Part shown: positions 15,428 to 23,369 of the stretch, piece by piece
Position numbering within the stretch: the stretch's first letter is position 1
Layout of the letters: each line of letters starts with the position of its first letter
Source: Pyrinomonadaceae bacterium
Lineage (GTDB): Bacteria > Acidobacteriota > Blastocatellia > Pyrinomonadales > Pyrinomonadaceae
Assembly (NCBI GenBank): GCA_019694395.1
Contig: JAIBCC010000001.1
Coordinates: 372,001 to 436,000 of the forward strand
Direction: 5' to 3'
Length of the DNA: 64,000 nucleotides
Made by a program: the position numbers and the translations under genes
The notes under the pieces: generated by a model
Databases searched by the model: none
Told to the model about the DNA's origin: nothing
What the model saw: the letters and a program-made list of their open reading frames with translations, nothing else

Positions 15428-16411
15428 ATGTTACAAGGAACTGTTAAAATCTTAAACCATTCAAGCGAAATACTAAAAAACAATCCGCTCGGCGATGCCC
15501 ATGAACGTGAAGTTTTTGTTTATCTTCCGCCTAACTATGACGGTGAAAAACGCTTTCCGGTTGTTTATTGTCTGACAGGTTTTACCGGACGCGGAAAAAT
15601 GTTGCTCAATGATAATGCTTTTTCCCCAAATTTAGCCCAAAGAATGGACAAATTAATAAACGAAGGTTTGTGCAAATCAATGATAGTTGTAATGCCTGAT
15701 TGTTTTACTCAATACGGCGGTTCACAATATATAAACTCAGCTGCCACAGGAAATTACGAAGATTATTTAACCAAAGAATTAGTTGAATTCATTGATGAAA
15801 ATTTATGCACCATTCCGGACAGAAATTCCCGTGCAGTGATGGGAAAATCTTCGGGCGGTTACGGGGCTTTGATTTGCGGAATGCGTCACCCTGAGAGATT
15901 CGGTCTGATTTGTTCAACGGCAGGCGATTGTTATTTTGAAATGTGCTATTTGCCCGATTTTCCCAAAGCTTTTCGTGCCATCAAAGGAAATCCGAAAAAA
16001 CTGGTTGAAAAGTTTTGGGATGAAACTGAAAAGAAAGCCAAAAATGATTTCGATGGGCTGAATATAATCGGGATGAGTGCCTGTTATTCGCCAAACGGTG
16101 CAGAAATTGAATTACCGTTCGATTTGGAAACAGGAGAATTACGCGACGAAATTTGGCAAAAATGGCTTGAAAACGATCCAGTTCGTTTAGTTGAAAATTA
16201 CGCCGAGAATCTTAAATCATTAAAATTACTTTACATTGATGCGGGAATCCGGGATGAATTTGCACTGGATATAGGGGCGAAGGTTTTTTGTGAAAGACTC
16301 AAAAAATATGGCGTTCCGCATCTTCACGAAGAATTTGACGATGGACATTTTAATATTTCATATCGTTATAATCGCAGTTTGGAATTAATTTCAGAAAAAA
16401 TTCAGTTTTGA
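15428..16411 (+). CDS. esterase, S-formylglutathione hydrolase/Fes-like alpha/beta fold
   Basis: 327 aa without signal peptide, so cytoplasmic. The nucleophile elbow is GKSSGGYGA, preceded by the oxyanion region YCLTGFTGRG; the likely acid is in YIDAGIRDEFALD and the base in FDDGHFNISYRY. It belongs to the esterase D group (COG0627/COG2382). The natural substrate is unknown. The stop overlaps the ATG of the GntR regulator by one base (TGATG), so the two are translationally coupled and the regulator may control its own operon. No clear ribosome site precedes the ATG. Confidence 0.85.
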   Translation: MLQGTVKILNHSSEILKNNPLGDAHEREVFVYLPPNYDGEKRFPVVYCLTGFTGRGKMLLNDNAFSPNLAQRMDKLINEGLCKSMIVVMPDCFTQYGGSQYINSAATGNYEDYLTKELVEFIDENLCTIPDRNSRAVMGKSSGGYGALICGMRHPERFGLICSTAGDCYFEMCYLPDFPKAFRAIKGNPKKLVEKFWDETEKKAKNDFDGLNIIGMSACYSPNGAEIELPFDLETGELRDEIWQKWLENDPVRLVENYAENLKSLKLLYIDAGIRDEFALDIGAKVFCERLKKYGVPHLHEEFDDGHFNISYRYNRSLELISEKIQF

Positions 16412-17325
16412 TGATTATGAAACTTTGGCTTTCAAAAAATTCGGAAATCCCTTTGCGTGAGCAGCTTACGCGTCAAATAATGTTGGCAATTTCGAGCGAA
16501 GAATTAACTTCCGGCGATAAGCTCCCAAGTGTTCGCGAGCTCGCTTTGCGTTTCAAAATCCATCAAAATACCGTTTCAACTGCGTATCAATGGTTAGAAG
16601 AAAACGGTTGGGTTGAGTCACGGCAAGGCAGCGGAGTTTTCGTCAAAAACTTAGAAAAAGAGAAATTACAAACCGTTATTGCCAAAAATGAAACTGAACT
16701 TGATAAGTTGATTTCGCAGTTTTTCCGAAGCGTTCATCGGCTTGGTTATTCAAACACCCAAATAGAAACTGGATTGAATAAGTTTCTGCAAAATCCGAAA
16801 TTTGACAGAATTTTTATTGCGGAAGAAGATGAATATTTGCAGCGAATTATTTTCTCGGAATTAAATCACGAAATTCATTTTCCGATGTTCGGAATTTCCA
16901 GCCACGAATTAACCAAACCAAATTTTATTAATAATTCGATTTTGATCGCAACACCGAAACACGCTGAACGAATTAAACCGATTTTACCCCCAACCACCCC
17001 GATTTATCCCTTGAAAATAAATTCGGTTCAGGCTCAAATTCAAGGAAAAACCAGACCCAAACCTGAGGAATTGATCGGGATTGTTTCCGGCTGGGATAGA
17101 TTTTTGGATTGGTCAAAAACATTTTTAATTGCGGTTGGAGTTGATGCGGAAAGCATTATTCTTCGGGATGTGCGAAAACGTAATTTCAAAAAAGGTTTAG
17201 ATTCCTGTTTATTTGTAATTACGGATTCTGCCACCGCCCAAATTTTACCCAAAAATTTAGACATCAGGAGATTTCAACTGATTGCGCCTGATTCGATTGA
17301 AGAATTAAAGTCGTTGATCAGTTGA
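16411..17325 (+). CDS. GntR-family transcriptional regulator with long unknown C-terminal domain
   Basis: 304 aa from the ATG at 16411. Residues ~5-75 are a GntR winged helix (PLREQLTRQIMLAISSEEL, SGDKLPSVRELALRFKIHQNTVSTAYQWLEENGWVESRQGSGVFV), closest to the YtrA type. YtrA proteins are usually about 120 aa; here about 230 further residues follow that match neither an aminotransferase (MocR) nor a UTRA domain. They look like an alternating alpha/beta ligand-binding region (FDRIFIAEEDEYLQ, NNSILIATPKHAERI, SCLFVITDSATAQIL). Effector unknown. Ends 2 bp from the convergent DUF962 gene. Confidence 0.85.
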   Translation: MIMKLWLSKNSEIPLREQLTRQIMLAISSEELTSGDKLPSVRELALRFKIHQNTVSTAYQWLEENGWVESRQGSGVFVKNLEKEKLQTVIAKNETELDKLISQFFRSVHRLGYSNTQIETGLNKFLQNPKFDRIFIAEEDEYLQRIIFSELNHEIHFPMFGISSHELTKPNFINNSILIATPKHAERIKPILPPTTPIYPLKINSVQAQIQGKTRPKPEELIGIVSGWDRFLDWSKTFLIAVGVDAESIILRDVRKRNFKKGLDSCLFVITDSATAQILPKNLDIRRFQLIAPDSIEELKSLIS

Positions 17326-17327
17326 AA

Positions 17328-17669
17328 TTACCGCTTTAAACTGGTGGTTACACGGTCAACTTCCCGATTCATTTTCCCGGTCAACATATAAAAGATCATT
17401 TTGTAATCGGATATAAACGACCACAAAGGATATTGAAAAGTAGCTGGTTTGTTACCTTCCACCAAGAAATGTCCGACCCACGCGAAACCGTATCCTACCA
17501 CCAAACAGAGCGGAATGAAAATAAAAGTCCCGCTAACTAAAAACCAAAATAAAAGCACCAGCGCCAACGTGGTTCCAACAAAATGCAGCAGCCGATTTAT
17601 TGGATTACTATGTTCGCTAACATAAAAATCCCAAAATTCCGTGTATGTTTTTATTGTTTTTTTCCTCAT
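17328..17669 (-). CDS. DUF962/Mpo1-like membrane protein
   Basis: 113 aa from the ATG at 17667-17669, which overlaps the upstream stop (ATGA); a GTG at 17678 is also in frame. Signature: YTEFWDFYVSEHSNPINRLLHFVGTT, two membrane segments, then WVGHFLVEGNKPATFQYPLWSFISDYKMI. This is the DUF962 family related to yeast Mpo1, an iron-dependent dioxygenase of 2-hydroxy fatty acids; the conserved His of the HFVG, GHF and EH motifs are present. Whether the bacterial protein has that activity is inferred. Confidence 0.88.
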   Translation of the reverse strand: MRKKTIKTYTEFWDFYVSEHSNPINRLLHFVGTTLALVLLFWFLVSGTFIFIPLCLVVGYGFAWVGHFLVEGNKPATFQYPLWSFISDYKMIFYMLTGKMNREVDRVTTSLKR

Positions 17670-17995
17670 TTTTTCCACATTGAATCTGCCATAATTCCTG
17701 CGACAATCATTCCGATAAAGTTTCCAACTCCGCTTAAAATCAAAGAAACTATAATTGGTAAAAGCACGACAAACGCTTTATGCCAGGAAGTTTTTCCTAA
17801 ATATTTGGCTGCTAAAAATGAACCTATTCCGAGAATTATTGCAATCGCAATTCCCCAAACCACATAAAAATAAATGGCGTATTCGCCCGCCTTTCCCGAA
17901 AATCCGTTGAGTGCAATTAGCAGAAAAAAGCCTAAAATTACTGCAATTACCAAACTTAAAACTGCTGAAATTATTCCCGATAAAAAATTCATCAA
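17666..17995 (-). CDS. small membrane protein of unknown function
   Basis: 109 aa with three predicted membrane segments (about residues 5-30, 41-65 and 76-100) rich in Gly, Ile and Leu. No family recognised. Its stop overlaps the DUF962 start (ATGA) and its start lies 6 bp after the aldo/keto reductase stop, so bshC, the reductase, this gene and the DUF962 gene probably form one transcript. Confidence 0.65.
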   Translation of the reverse strand: MMNFLSGIISAVLSLVIAVILGFFLLIALNGFSGKAGEYAIYFYVVWGIAIAIILGIGSFLAAKYLGKTSWHKAFVVLLPIIVSLILSGVGNFIGMIVAGIMADSMWKK

Positions 17996-18001
17996 ATCCT
18001 A

Positions 18002-19093
18002 TTACGAAAAAAGGCTCTCATATTGTTCCGTTGTCGCAACCGGAATTTTCGTCAATTTCATATTTTCTTCAACATGTGCCGTTTTGCTCATCCCGGTCAA
18101 GGCAGTTGTTACACCGGGAGTCGAACGAACAAATTGCAAACCCGTTATCGCACCGCTTTCAAGATTTCCTAATTTCTCCCGAATATTTTGCGGTAAATTT
18201 GCCGAAAGTTTTCCCTGTAAAATCGAACCGCTGATCATTACTGAAACACCAAGATTTTGTGCGACTTCGATGGTTGAAAAAACTTGTCCGCTAAATTGCT
18301 GATTTTGTGATAGTAACGCCTCCGGCATTGCTAAATTAAACGGCAGTTGGATAAACCTGAAACCGTGATTTTCCCCGCCGATCTTTTCCGCGATTCTCCA
18401 AATCTTTTCCAATGAATGATAATTTTGTTCGTGCGGCTGTAAACGAAATCCGTTCCAGGTTGCGACTCCATAAAATTTTATTTTTCCCGCAGAACGATTT
18501 TCTTCTAATCTTTCAAAGGCATTTGCCAAACGTGCTTCAAATTCAATTTTGTCGATTTCGGAAAGCTGCGTTTCAGGATTGTGAATGTAAAAAACATCCA
18601 AACAATCCAAATCCATATTTTTCAAACTTTGGTCAATTTGCGATTGCAAATATTTTGGAGTCATACAATGACAATTAGCCACTAAATCTTCAAAGGTTGC
18701 AATTTCCGTCTTTACAAAGGTCTCTTCGTAATATTTTTGAGTATTGGTTGGCGGCTGATTATCAAACGGCAAAAATCCGCCTTTGGTGCAAATCAAAAGC
18801 TCCTCGCGCCCAAAACCTTTTTCGGCTAATTTTTTCAATGCAATACCAATGTTTCTCTCGCTTCGCTGAAAACGGTAATTTGCCGCCGTATCAATTACAT
18901 TTCCACCTGATTCGACAAATTTAACGATGGAATTTGTGTAATTTTCGTCAGTTGCCGCATCCCAATTTCCCAAATAAGTTCCGATGCCGATTGATGAAAC
19001 CGTCAAACCTTGAACTTGGCGAAAATGTCCTTCGGCTGAATCGGAAAAGCGATTTTTGAACTTTTCAGTTCCTTCAGAATTTGCAGAATTCAT
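18002..19093 (-). CDS. aldo/keto reductase
   Basis: 363 aa TIM-barrel NAD(P)H oxidoreductase. Start of the barrel: LTVSSIGIGTYLGNWDAATDENY; active site VIDTAANYRFQRSERNIG with the catalytic Tyr in NYRF; LLICTKGGFLP carries the conserved Lys; DCLDVFYIHNPE carries the conserved His; C-terminal cofactor region GAITGLQFVRSTPGVTTALTGMS. A ~40-residue insertion between the Lys strand and the next helix is unusual. It follows bshC by only 3 bp, so it may act in thiol or carbonyl detoxification; that role is inference. Confidence 0.88.
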   Translation of the reverse strand: MNSANSEGTEKFKNRFSDSAEGHFRQVQGLTVSSIGIGTYLGNWDAATDENYTNSIVKFVESGGNVIDTAANYRFQRSERNIGIALKKLAEKGFGREELLICTKGGFLPFDNQPPTNTQKYYEETFVKTEIATFEDLVANCHCMTPKYLQSQIDQSLKNMDLDCLDVFYIHNPETQLSEIDKIEFEARLANAFERLEENRSAGKIKFYGVATWNGFRLQPHEQNYHSLEKIWRIAEKIGGENHGFRFIQLPFNLAMPEALLSQNQQFSGQVFSTIEVAQNLGVSVMISGSILQGKLSANLPQNIREKLGNLESGAITGLQFVRSTPGVTTALTGMSKTAHVEENMKLTKIPVATTEQYESLFS

Positions 19094-19096
19094 TTT

Positions 19097-20776
19097 TTAC
19101 AAGTAAATGATGCGATGTCCTTTGTCGTCCAAATCAATTGAATCGTAAATCCAATCAATCATATAAATTCCGTATTTATTCAATAAAGTTGCCACATTCA
19201 GGGTTCGTTCCTGCAAATGTTTATGCGGCAAAAGTGCGGTAAAAAGAGTTTCGATCTGATGCTTGATAGTCTCGTCTTTTCTAACCTGTGCGTGATGAAA
19301 TTTAGTTCTCATAGTGCCTAAATGATGAAGAATTTTTTGACGGCGGCGAATAGAATTTTCACCTAAAGTTTGATCAACCTTAAAAAGACTTTGCTCAAGT
19401 TTGCTTAACTCCGCATTGATTTTTTCCTCAACTTCCGCAAAAACCTGCGCTGTATCGCCGGCTAGATATTTTTCGACAATATTGGGCAAAAGTTTTTCTT
19501 CGCCTAAAAACAAATCAGGCAAAGTTAACCCGAATTTTTCCAGAGTTTTAGCGTGTCTTGATTCAATGATTGAAAAACTTTGACGGTGGAAAATTGTTGT
19601 CACGGGACGTTCCAGAATTCGGTAAACTTCCCCGCTTTGGGCAAAATACGCAATTTCCGCCGCACCGCCGAAATAGCAAATCGTCGGTAAAAGATAATCT
19701 TGCACGACTGAGCGCAAAACTACGCTGGGCGAAAATCGGTGCGGTTCGTTTTCAGCCAACTCAGCCAATTCCGACAACGTAAATTCTCCTTCAATTCCTT
19801 TAGTTTTATATGTCCCTTCAGGAGTTTTTTTCAACGCGTGACGAGTTCGATTTTTTGCCTGATAAAAAAGTGGGAAATAATCTTCGTTGATTAAAACCTG
19901 TGCATGATAACCTTCGGACACTAATTGTTCGCTTCTTTTTCTGAGCGCCGTAACAATTTCATCAGATCTTTTGATTGCATTAACATAAACAGGCGCAGCC
20001 ATTTTTTTCAATCTTTCATCCAACGGGCAAAGCAAAATAATGCCGTATTTCCCGATAATTTTGGTCAGCATTCGGGCAAAAGCGCCGCCATAATCAACAC
20101 CTGAAACCCAAGTTTTTTCAACCATTTGGCGCAACTCATCGGTAAATTCAGTGCGTGGTAATTCATTGAAAAGCTCCTCAATGGTTTCCTTTATTGAATC
20201 ATCGAGTTTGACATATCCAACCGGCAAATTTTCGTAACAACGCTTCGGCTCATTTCGTAACTCCGCTAAATTACCTTGCTTGTTTATTACAAATGCATTT
20301 GAAACTTCAAGAAAATCGTGGTCTTCAGTAGCGATCCAAAAAACCGGAACGGCATTAAAGCCTCGTCCGCGTAAACATTCGGTTAGTTTTACAGCTGAAA
20401 GGGCTTTGTAAATGGTGTAAAGCGGTCCGGTAAAAAGTCCGGCTTGTTGTCCTGAAACTACTGCAACTGTATCAGGCTGACGCAAAAGTTTGATATTTTC
20501 GAGTGTTTTTTCCGAACCCGAACAACCGCCGTTCATATCGAGCAGAACGTCACACAAAGTATTTCTATCAATTTTATAATTTTCTAAAACTTCAGGAATT
20601 CTTTTCGAAATTTGAGTGTGCGATTCGATTGCATTTGGATAAAATTTCCGCAAACTTAAAGGGTCTTGTTGATATTGAACGAAAAGTCTTGATTGTTGCG
20701 GAATATTACCAAAGGAAAGACTTTCGGTTTTGATAACTGCATTAGATGGACAGGGACAAACGGCTTCTTGATTCAC
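19097..20776 (-). CDS. bshC: bacillithiol biosynthesis cysteine ligase BshC
   Basis: 559 aa, the usual length. Hallmark blocks: VAVVSGQQAGLFTGPLYTIYKALSAVKL, VPVFWIATEDHDFLEV, then CYFGGAAEIAYFAQSGEVY, and the C-terminal coiled coil that mediates dimerisation, ending with LNKYGIYMIDWIYDSIDL. BshC adds cysteine to glucosaminyl-malate in the last step of bacillithiol synthesis. The deacetylase BshB and glycosyltransferase BshA are not in the window. Cytoplasmic. The extra N-terminal ~35 residues with CPCPSNAV are not part of the core motif. Confidence 0.95.
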   Translation of the reverse strand: MNQEAVCPCPSNAVIKTESLSFGNIPQQSRLFVQYQQDPLSLRKFYPNAIESHTQISKRIPEVLENYKIDRNTLCDVLLDMNGGCSGSEKTLENIKLLRQPDTVAVVSGQQAGLFTGPLYTIYKALSAVKLTECLRGRGFNAVPVFWIATEDHDFLEVSNAFVINKQGNLAELRNEPKRCYENLPVGYVKLDDSIKETIEELFNELPRTEFTDELRQMVEKTWVSGVDYGGAFARMLTKIIGKYGIILLCPLDERLKKMAAPVYVNAIKRSDEIVTALRKRSEQLVSEGYHAQVLINEDYFPLFYQAKNRTRHALKKTPEGTYKTKGIEGEFTLSELAELAENEPHRFSPSVVLRSVVQDYLLPTICYFGGAAEIAYFAQSGEVYRILERPVTTIFHRQSFSIIESRHAKTLEKFGLTLPDLFLGEEKLLPNIVEKYLAGDTAQVFAEVEEKINAELSKLEQSLFKVDQTLGENSIRRRQKILHHLGTMRTKFHHAQVRKDETIKHQIETLFTALLPHKHLQERTLNVATLLNKYGIYMIDWIYDSIDLDDKGHRIIYL

Positions 20777-20825
20777 AAATTTTCTCCTAGCATATTAATT
20801 ATAAATTTCCCGCGATTTATTTCCA

Positions 20826-20862
20826 AATAAAAAAAGAGCGATGTTTTTTTTACACCGCCCCT
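20826..20862 (-). terminator. rho-independent terminator after the beta-propeller gene
   Basis: On the minus strand a 9-10 bp stem (AGGGGCGGTG with CATCGCTCTT, with wobbles) closes an A-rich loop and is followed by TTTTTTTATT. It lies 22 bases past the stop at 20885 and ahead of bshC. Confidence 0.8.
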
Positions 20863-20884
20863 ATTTTGAAAATTGGGTAAAATT

Positions 20885-23029
20885 TTAGTTTGGATTTGAA
20901 GCAACTCTCGGACGAGTTCCTTCGCCCGTATTTGCAGTTGATTCTCTTTCAATTCGATAAATACCGGATGAATTGGTTCCAACTAAAATTCGATTCGGAT
21001 TATTCGGATCAAATGCCATAGTCCAAATTCTTCTGCTCGGCAGATTAAGGTCTTTCGGATCAATTTGTTTCCACATATTTCCGCCATCCAGAGATTGATA
21101 AATTCCGCCTCTTCCTTCCATTGCGCTTGCCACGATTAACTCATTTGGATTATTCGGATTGATTAAAATACTATTATAGTTTCCGATTGGCAAATTTCCT
21201 CCGCGACGAGTCCAGCTTTGTCCTCCATTTCGTGACATATAAAAAGTCTGAAATGTTCCGACATAAACTAAATCCGGATTCTGCGGATTGGTTTTGATGG
21301 TGCTAATCGGTGAACTATCAGGAACTTCTGTCATTCTTTGCCAACTTGTTCCTCCATCTTTTGAAACAACTACGCCCGTTCTGGCAGTTCCCACCCAAAT
21401 TGTGTTTGGCGAATTTGTATGAACTGCAAAAACCTGTTCATCAATTCCGTCACCAAGTGAAACTTTTTCCCAGCCGGTAGCCATATCATAAGTTCGAAAG
21501 AGTCCCTTATCAGTTGCTGCATAAATTCCGTTTTTACCATCATTCGAATAGTAAAGCTGATTTACCTTATCAGTAATTGCCGGGATTTTCTTGACTGTTG
21601 CCACTGCCGGTGTTGTCGGCTTAGTAACTTTAGTTGATTTAGTGGTTTTCTTAGCTACAGTTTTTTTAACAGGAGTAGTTTTTGGAGGTTTAATTTGATC
21701 CCAAGAAATGCCCCTATCCAATGAACGGAAGATACCTAAATTTGTCCCCAAATAAATTGTGTTAGGGTTTGTTTTGTCCTGCAAAAGTGTATTCGGATAA
21801 ACTCTGATTACAGATAAATTCTTAATCGAAGGTCTCCAGCTCATTCCGCCGTCATCACTTATAAAGATAAATCCTCCCCCCGTTGCCGTATTATTAGTCG
21901 TGGCATAAAAACGGCTGGGGTTTTCAACATCCGGGACAATCTGGTTCATAAAACGGCTGGTTAAATTCCCATTGGAAATGGCAAAATTCTTTCCGCCATC
22001 GTTGGAAACCATGATTCCATAATTGTTGGTGGCAATATAAATTTTGTTTGGCTCAGACGGATGAACTGCAATGCTGTTGATTTCTAATTCTCTTTGAGTA
22101 GTTAATGCCCAGGTTTTGCCATTATCCGCAGATAACCAAAAACCTTCAGTCGTTCCGGCATAAATTGCCCCGTTTTTAGCGGGATTACGAAGTAAAGATT
22201 TAGTGCGGCGTGATTGCGAAGGAATTCCTTGGATTTTTGCCCACAAATCTCCGCCATTGAAAGATTCGTAGATTCCGCTGCAAGCAGAAGCCATAATATG
22301 ATTGGCATTGTCGGGGTCAATGTCTAAAGTAAAAATATCCGAGTCATCAATCATTCCCTTTACCGATACATTCCAGGTTTTCCCACCATCAGTTGATTTA
22401 TAAGCCCGCCAGGTGGTTCCAACATAAACAATATTCGGATTTGTCGGATCAATAGCTGCTGAATCAACTAACAAGTCAGCAAACCCAACTTTATCATCTG
22501 TTACACGTTTCCAATCCACTCCGCGATTATATGAAAAGAAAACCTTGCCAACTGATCCCGCCACCATAAAATTCGGATTTTTAGTTGATTGGGCTAAACC
22601 GTGAATTGCTTCATCTTTCAAATCTTTGGCTTCATTCCAGGTCATTCCGGCATCTTTTGAATAATAAAATCCGCCCGGAATTTTATGGTGATGACCTGAT
22701 ACATAGATCAGATTTGAATCCTCAACATCAACCATAATATTATCAAGCACAGTTTGAGGACGGTTGAAAGCTACCAGAAACCGCCAGGTTTTTCCTGCAT
22801 CTCCTGAGGTATAAACCTGACTATCCAAAGTTGTTACATAAAGGCGATTTTTTTCTCTTGGGTCAATTGCAATTGCACGAATATCACCTCCGGTCGGTCC
22901 AACCAGATCCCAACCATTAAAACGATTGGATTCATTAGTGTTCGAATCATTTGCAGATACTCCTATTGCAGTCATAATGACAATCCATAATCCAATTATC
23001 ATTATCTTCAAGTTTTTCTTTGTTTTCAT
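20885..23029 (-). CDS. secreted BNR/VPS10-type beta-propeller protein
   Basis: 714 aa from the ATG at 23027-23029 (MKTKKNLKIMIIGLWIVIMTAIGVSAN), which starts a clear signal peptide; a 16-residue upstream extension is open but lacks signal character. At least ten repeats carry the Asp-box pattern (for example SGDAGKTWRF, TDGGKTWNV, NDGGKNFAI, LDGGNMWKQ), each followed by the strand pair NPN-xx-YVGT. This is the sortilin/photosystem-assembly Ycf48-like propeller fold used for binding or hydrolysis. No catalytic residues can be assigned. Around residues 450-485 a Lys/Thr/Pro-rich linker (KKTVAKKTTKSTKVTKP) splits it into two propeller halves. Confidence 0.85.
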   Translation of the reverse strand: MKTKKNLKIMIIGLWIVIMTAIGVSANDSNTNESNRFNGWDLVGPTGGDIRAIAIDPREKNRLYVTTLDSQVYTSGDAGKTWRFLVAFNRPQTVLDNIMVDVEDSNLIYVSGHHHKIPGGFYYSKDAGMTWNEAKDLKDEAIHGLAQSTKNPNFMVAGSVGKVFFSYNRGVDWKRVTDDKVGFADLLVDSAAIDPTNPNIVYVGTTWRAYKSTDGGKTWNVSVKGMIDDSDIFTLDIDPDNANHIMASACSGIYESFNGGDLWAKIQGIPSQSRRTKSLLRNPAKNGAIYAGTTEGFWLSADNGKTWALTTQRELEINSIAVHPSEPNKIYIATNNYGIMVSNDGGKNFAISNGNLTSRFMNQIVPDVENPSRFYATTNNTATGGGFIFISDDGGMSWRPSIKNLSVIRVYPNTLLQDKTNPNTIYLGTNLGIFRSLDRGISWDQIKPPKTTPVKKTVAKKTTKSTKVTKPTTPAVATVKKIPAITDKVNQLYYSNDGKNGIYAATDKGLFRTYDMATGWEKVSLGDGIDEQVFAVHTNSPNTIWVGTARTGVVVSKDGGTSWQRMTEVPDSSPISTIKTNPQNPDLVYVGTFQTFYMSRNGGQSWTRRGGNLPIGNYNSILINPNNPNELIVASAMEGRGGIYQSLDGGNMWKQIDPKDLNLPSRRIWTMAFDPNNPNRILVGTNSSGIYRIERESTANTGEGTRPRVASNPN

Positions 23030-23287
23030 AGCTTTATTTCCGAGAATCGAATGGTTTGAAACCGAATGAGCCAACAACCAGACTTAAGATGCCTTGACCA
23101 ATCAAGATTGTTGCCCAATCGAATTTTTCTTTGTAGGGGGAAGTCCTAACGTGGTTTTACTAACAAATCCGAAATAATAACAAAATTCACCTGAAACTTT
23201 GTTTCCGCTTCCTTTTATTTTAGCTTGTTAATTTTGTATGTAACTCCGAGCAAAATTACATAACTGCAATCATTGTATATTTTTATT

Positions 23288-23336
23288 TTAAAAATGCAAA
23301 GCAAATTAGACTCTTTTGAATCTAATTTGCTTTGGA
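23288..23336 (-). terminator. strong terminator after the outer-membrane protein gene
   Basis: CAAAGCAAATTAGA (23297-23310) pairs perfectly with TCTAATTTGCTTTG (23321-23334) around a 10-nt loop. On the minus strand it is followed by CATTTTTAAAAT, 35 bases past the stop. Confidence 0.8.
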
Positions 23337-23369
23337 ATTGGTTATATCTCAAAAGAGATACAAGTTATT

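Noticed and set aside
20773..20982. 69-codon minus-strand frame overlapping the end of the propeller gene
   Set aside because: It covers the terminator and lies in another frame of the propeller C-terminus.
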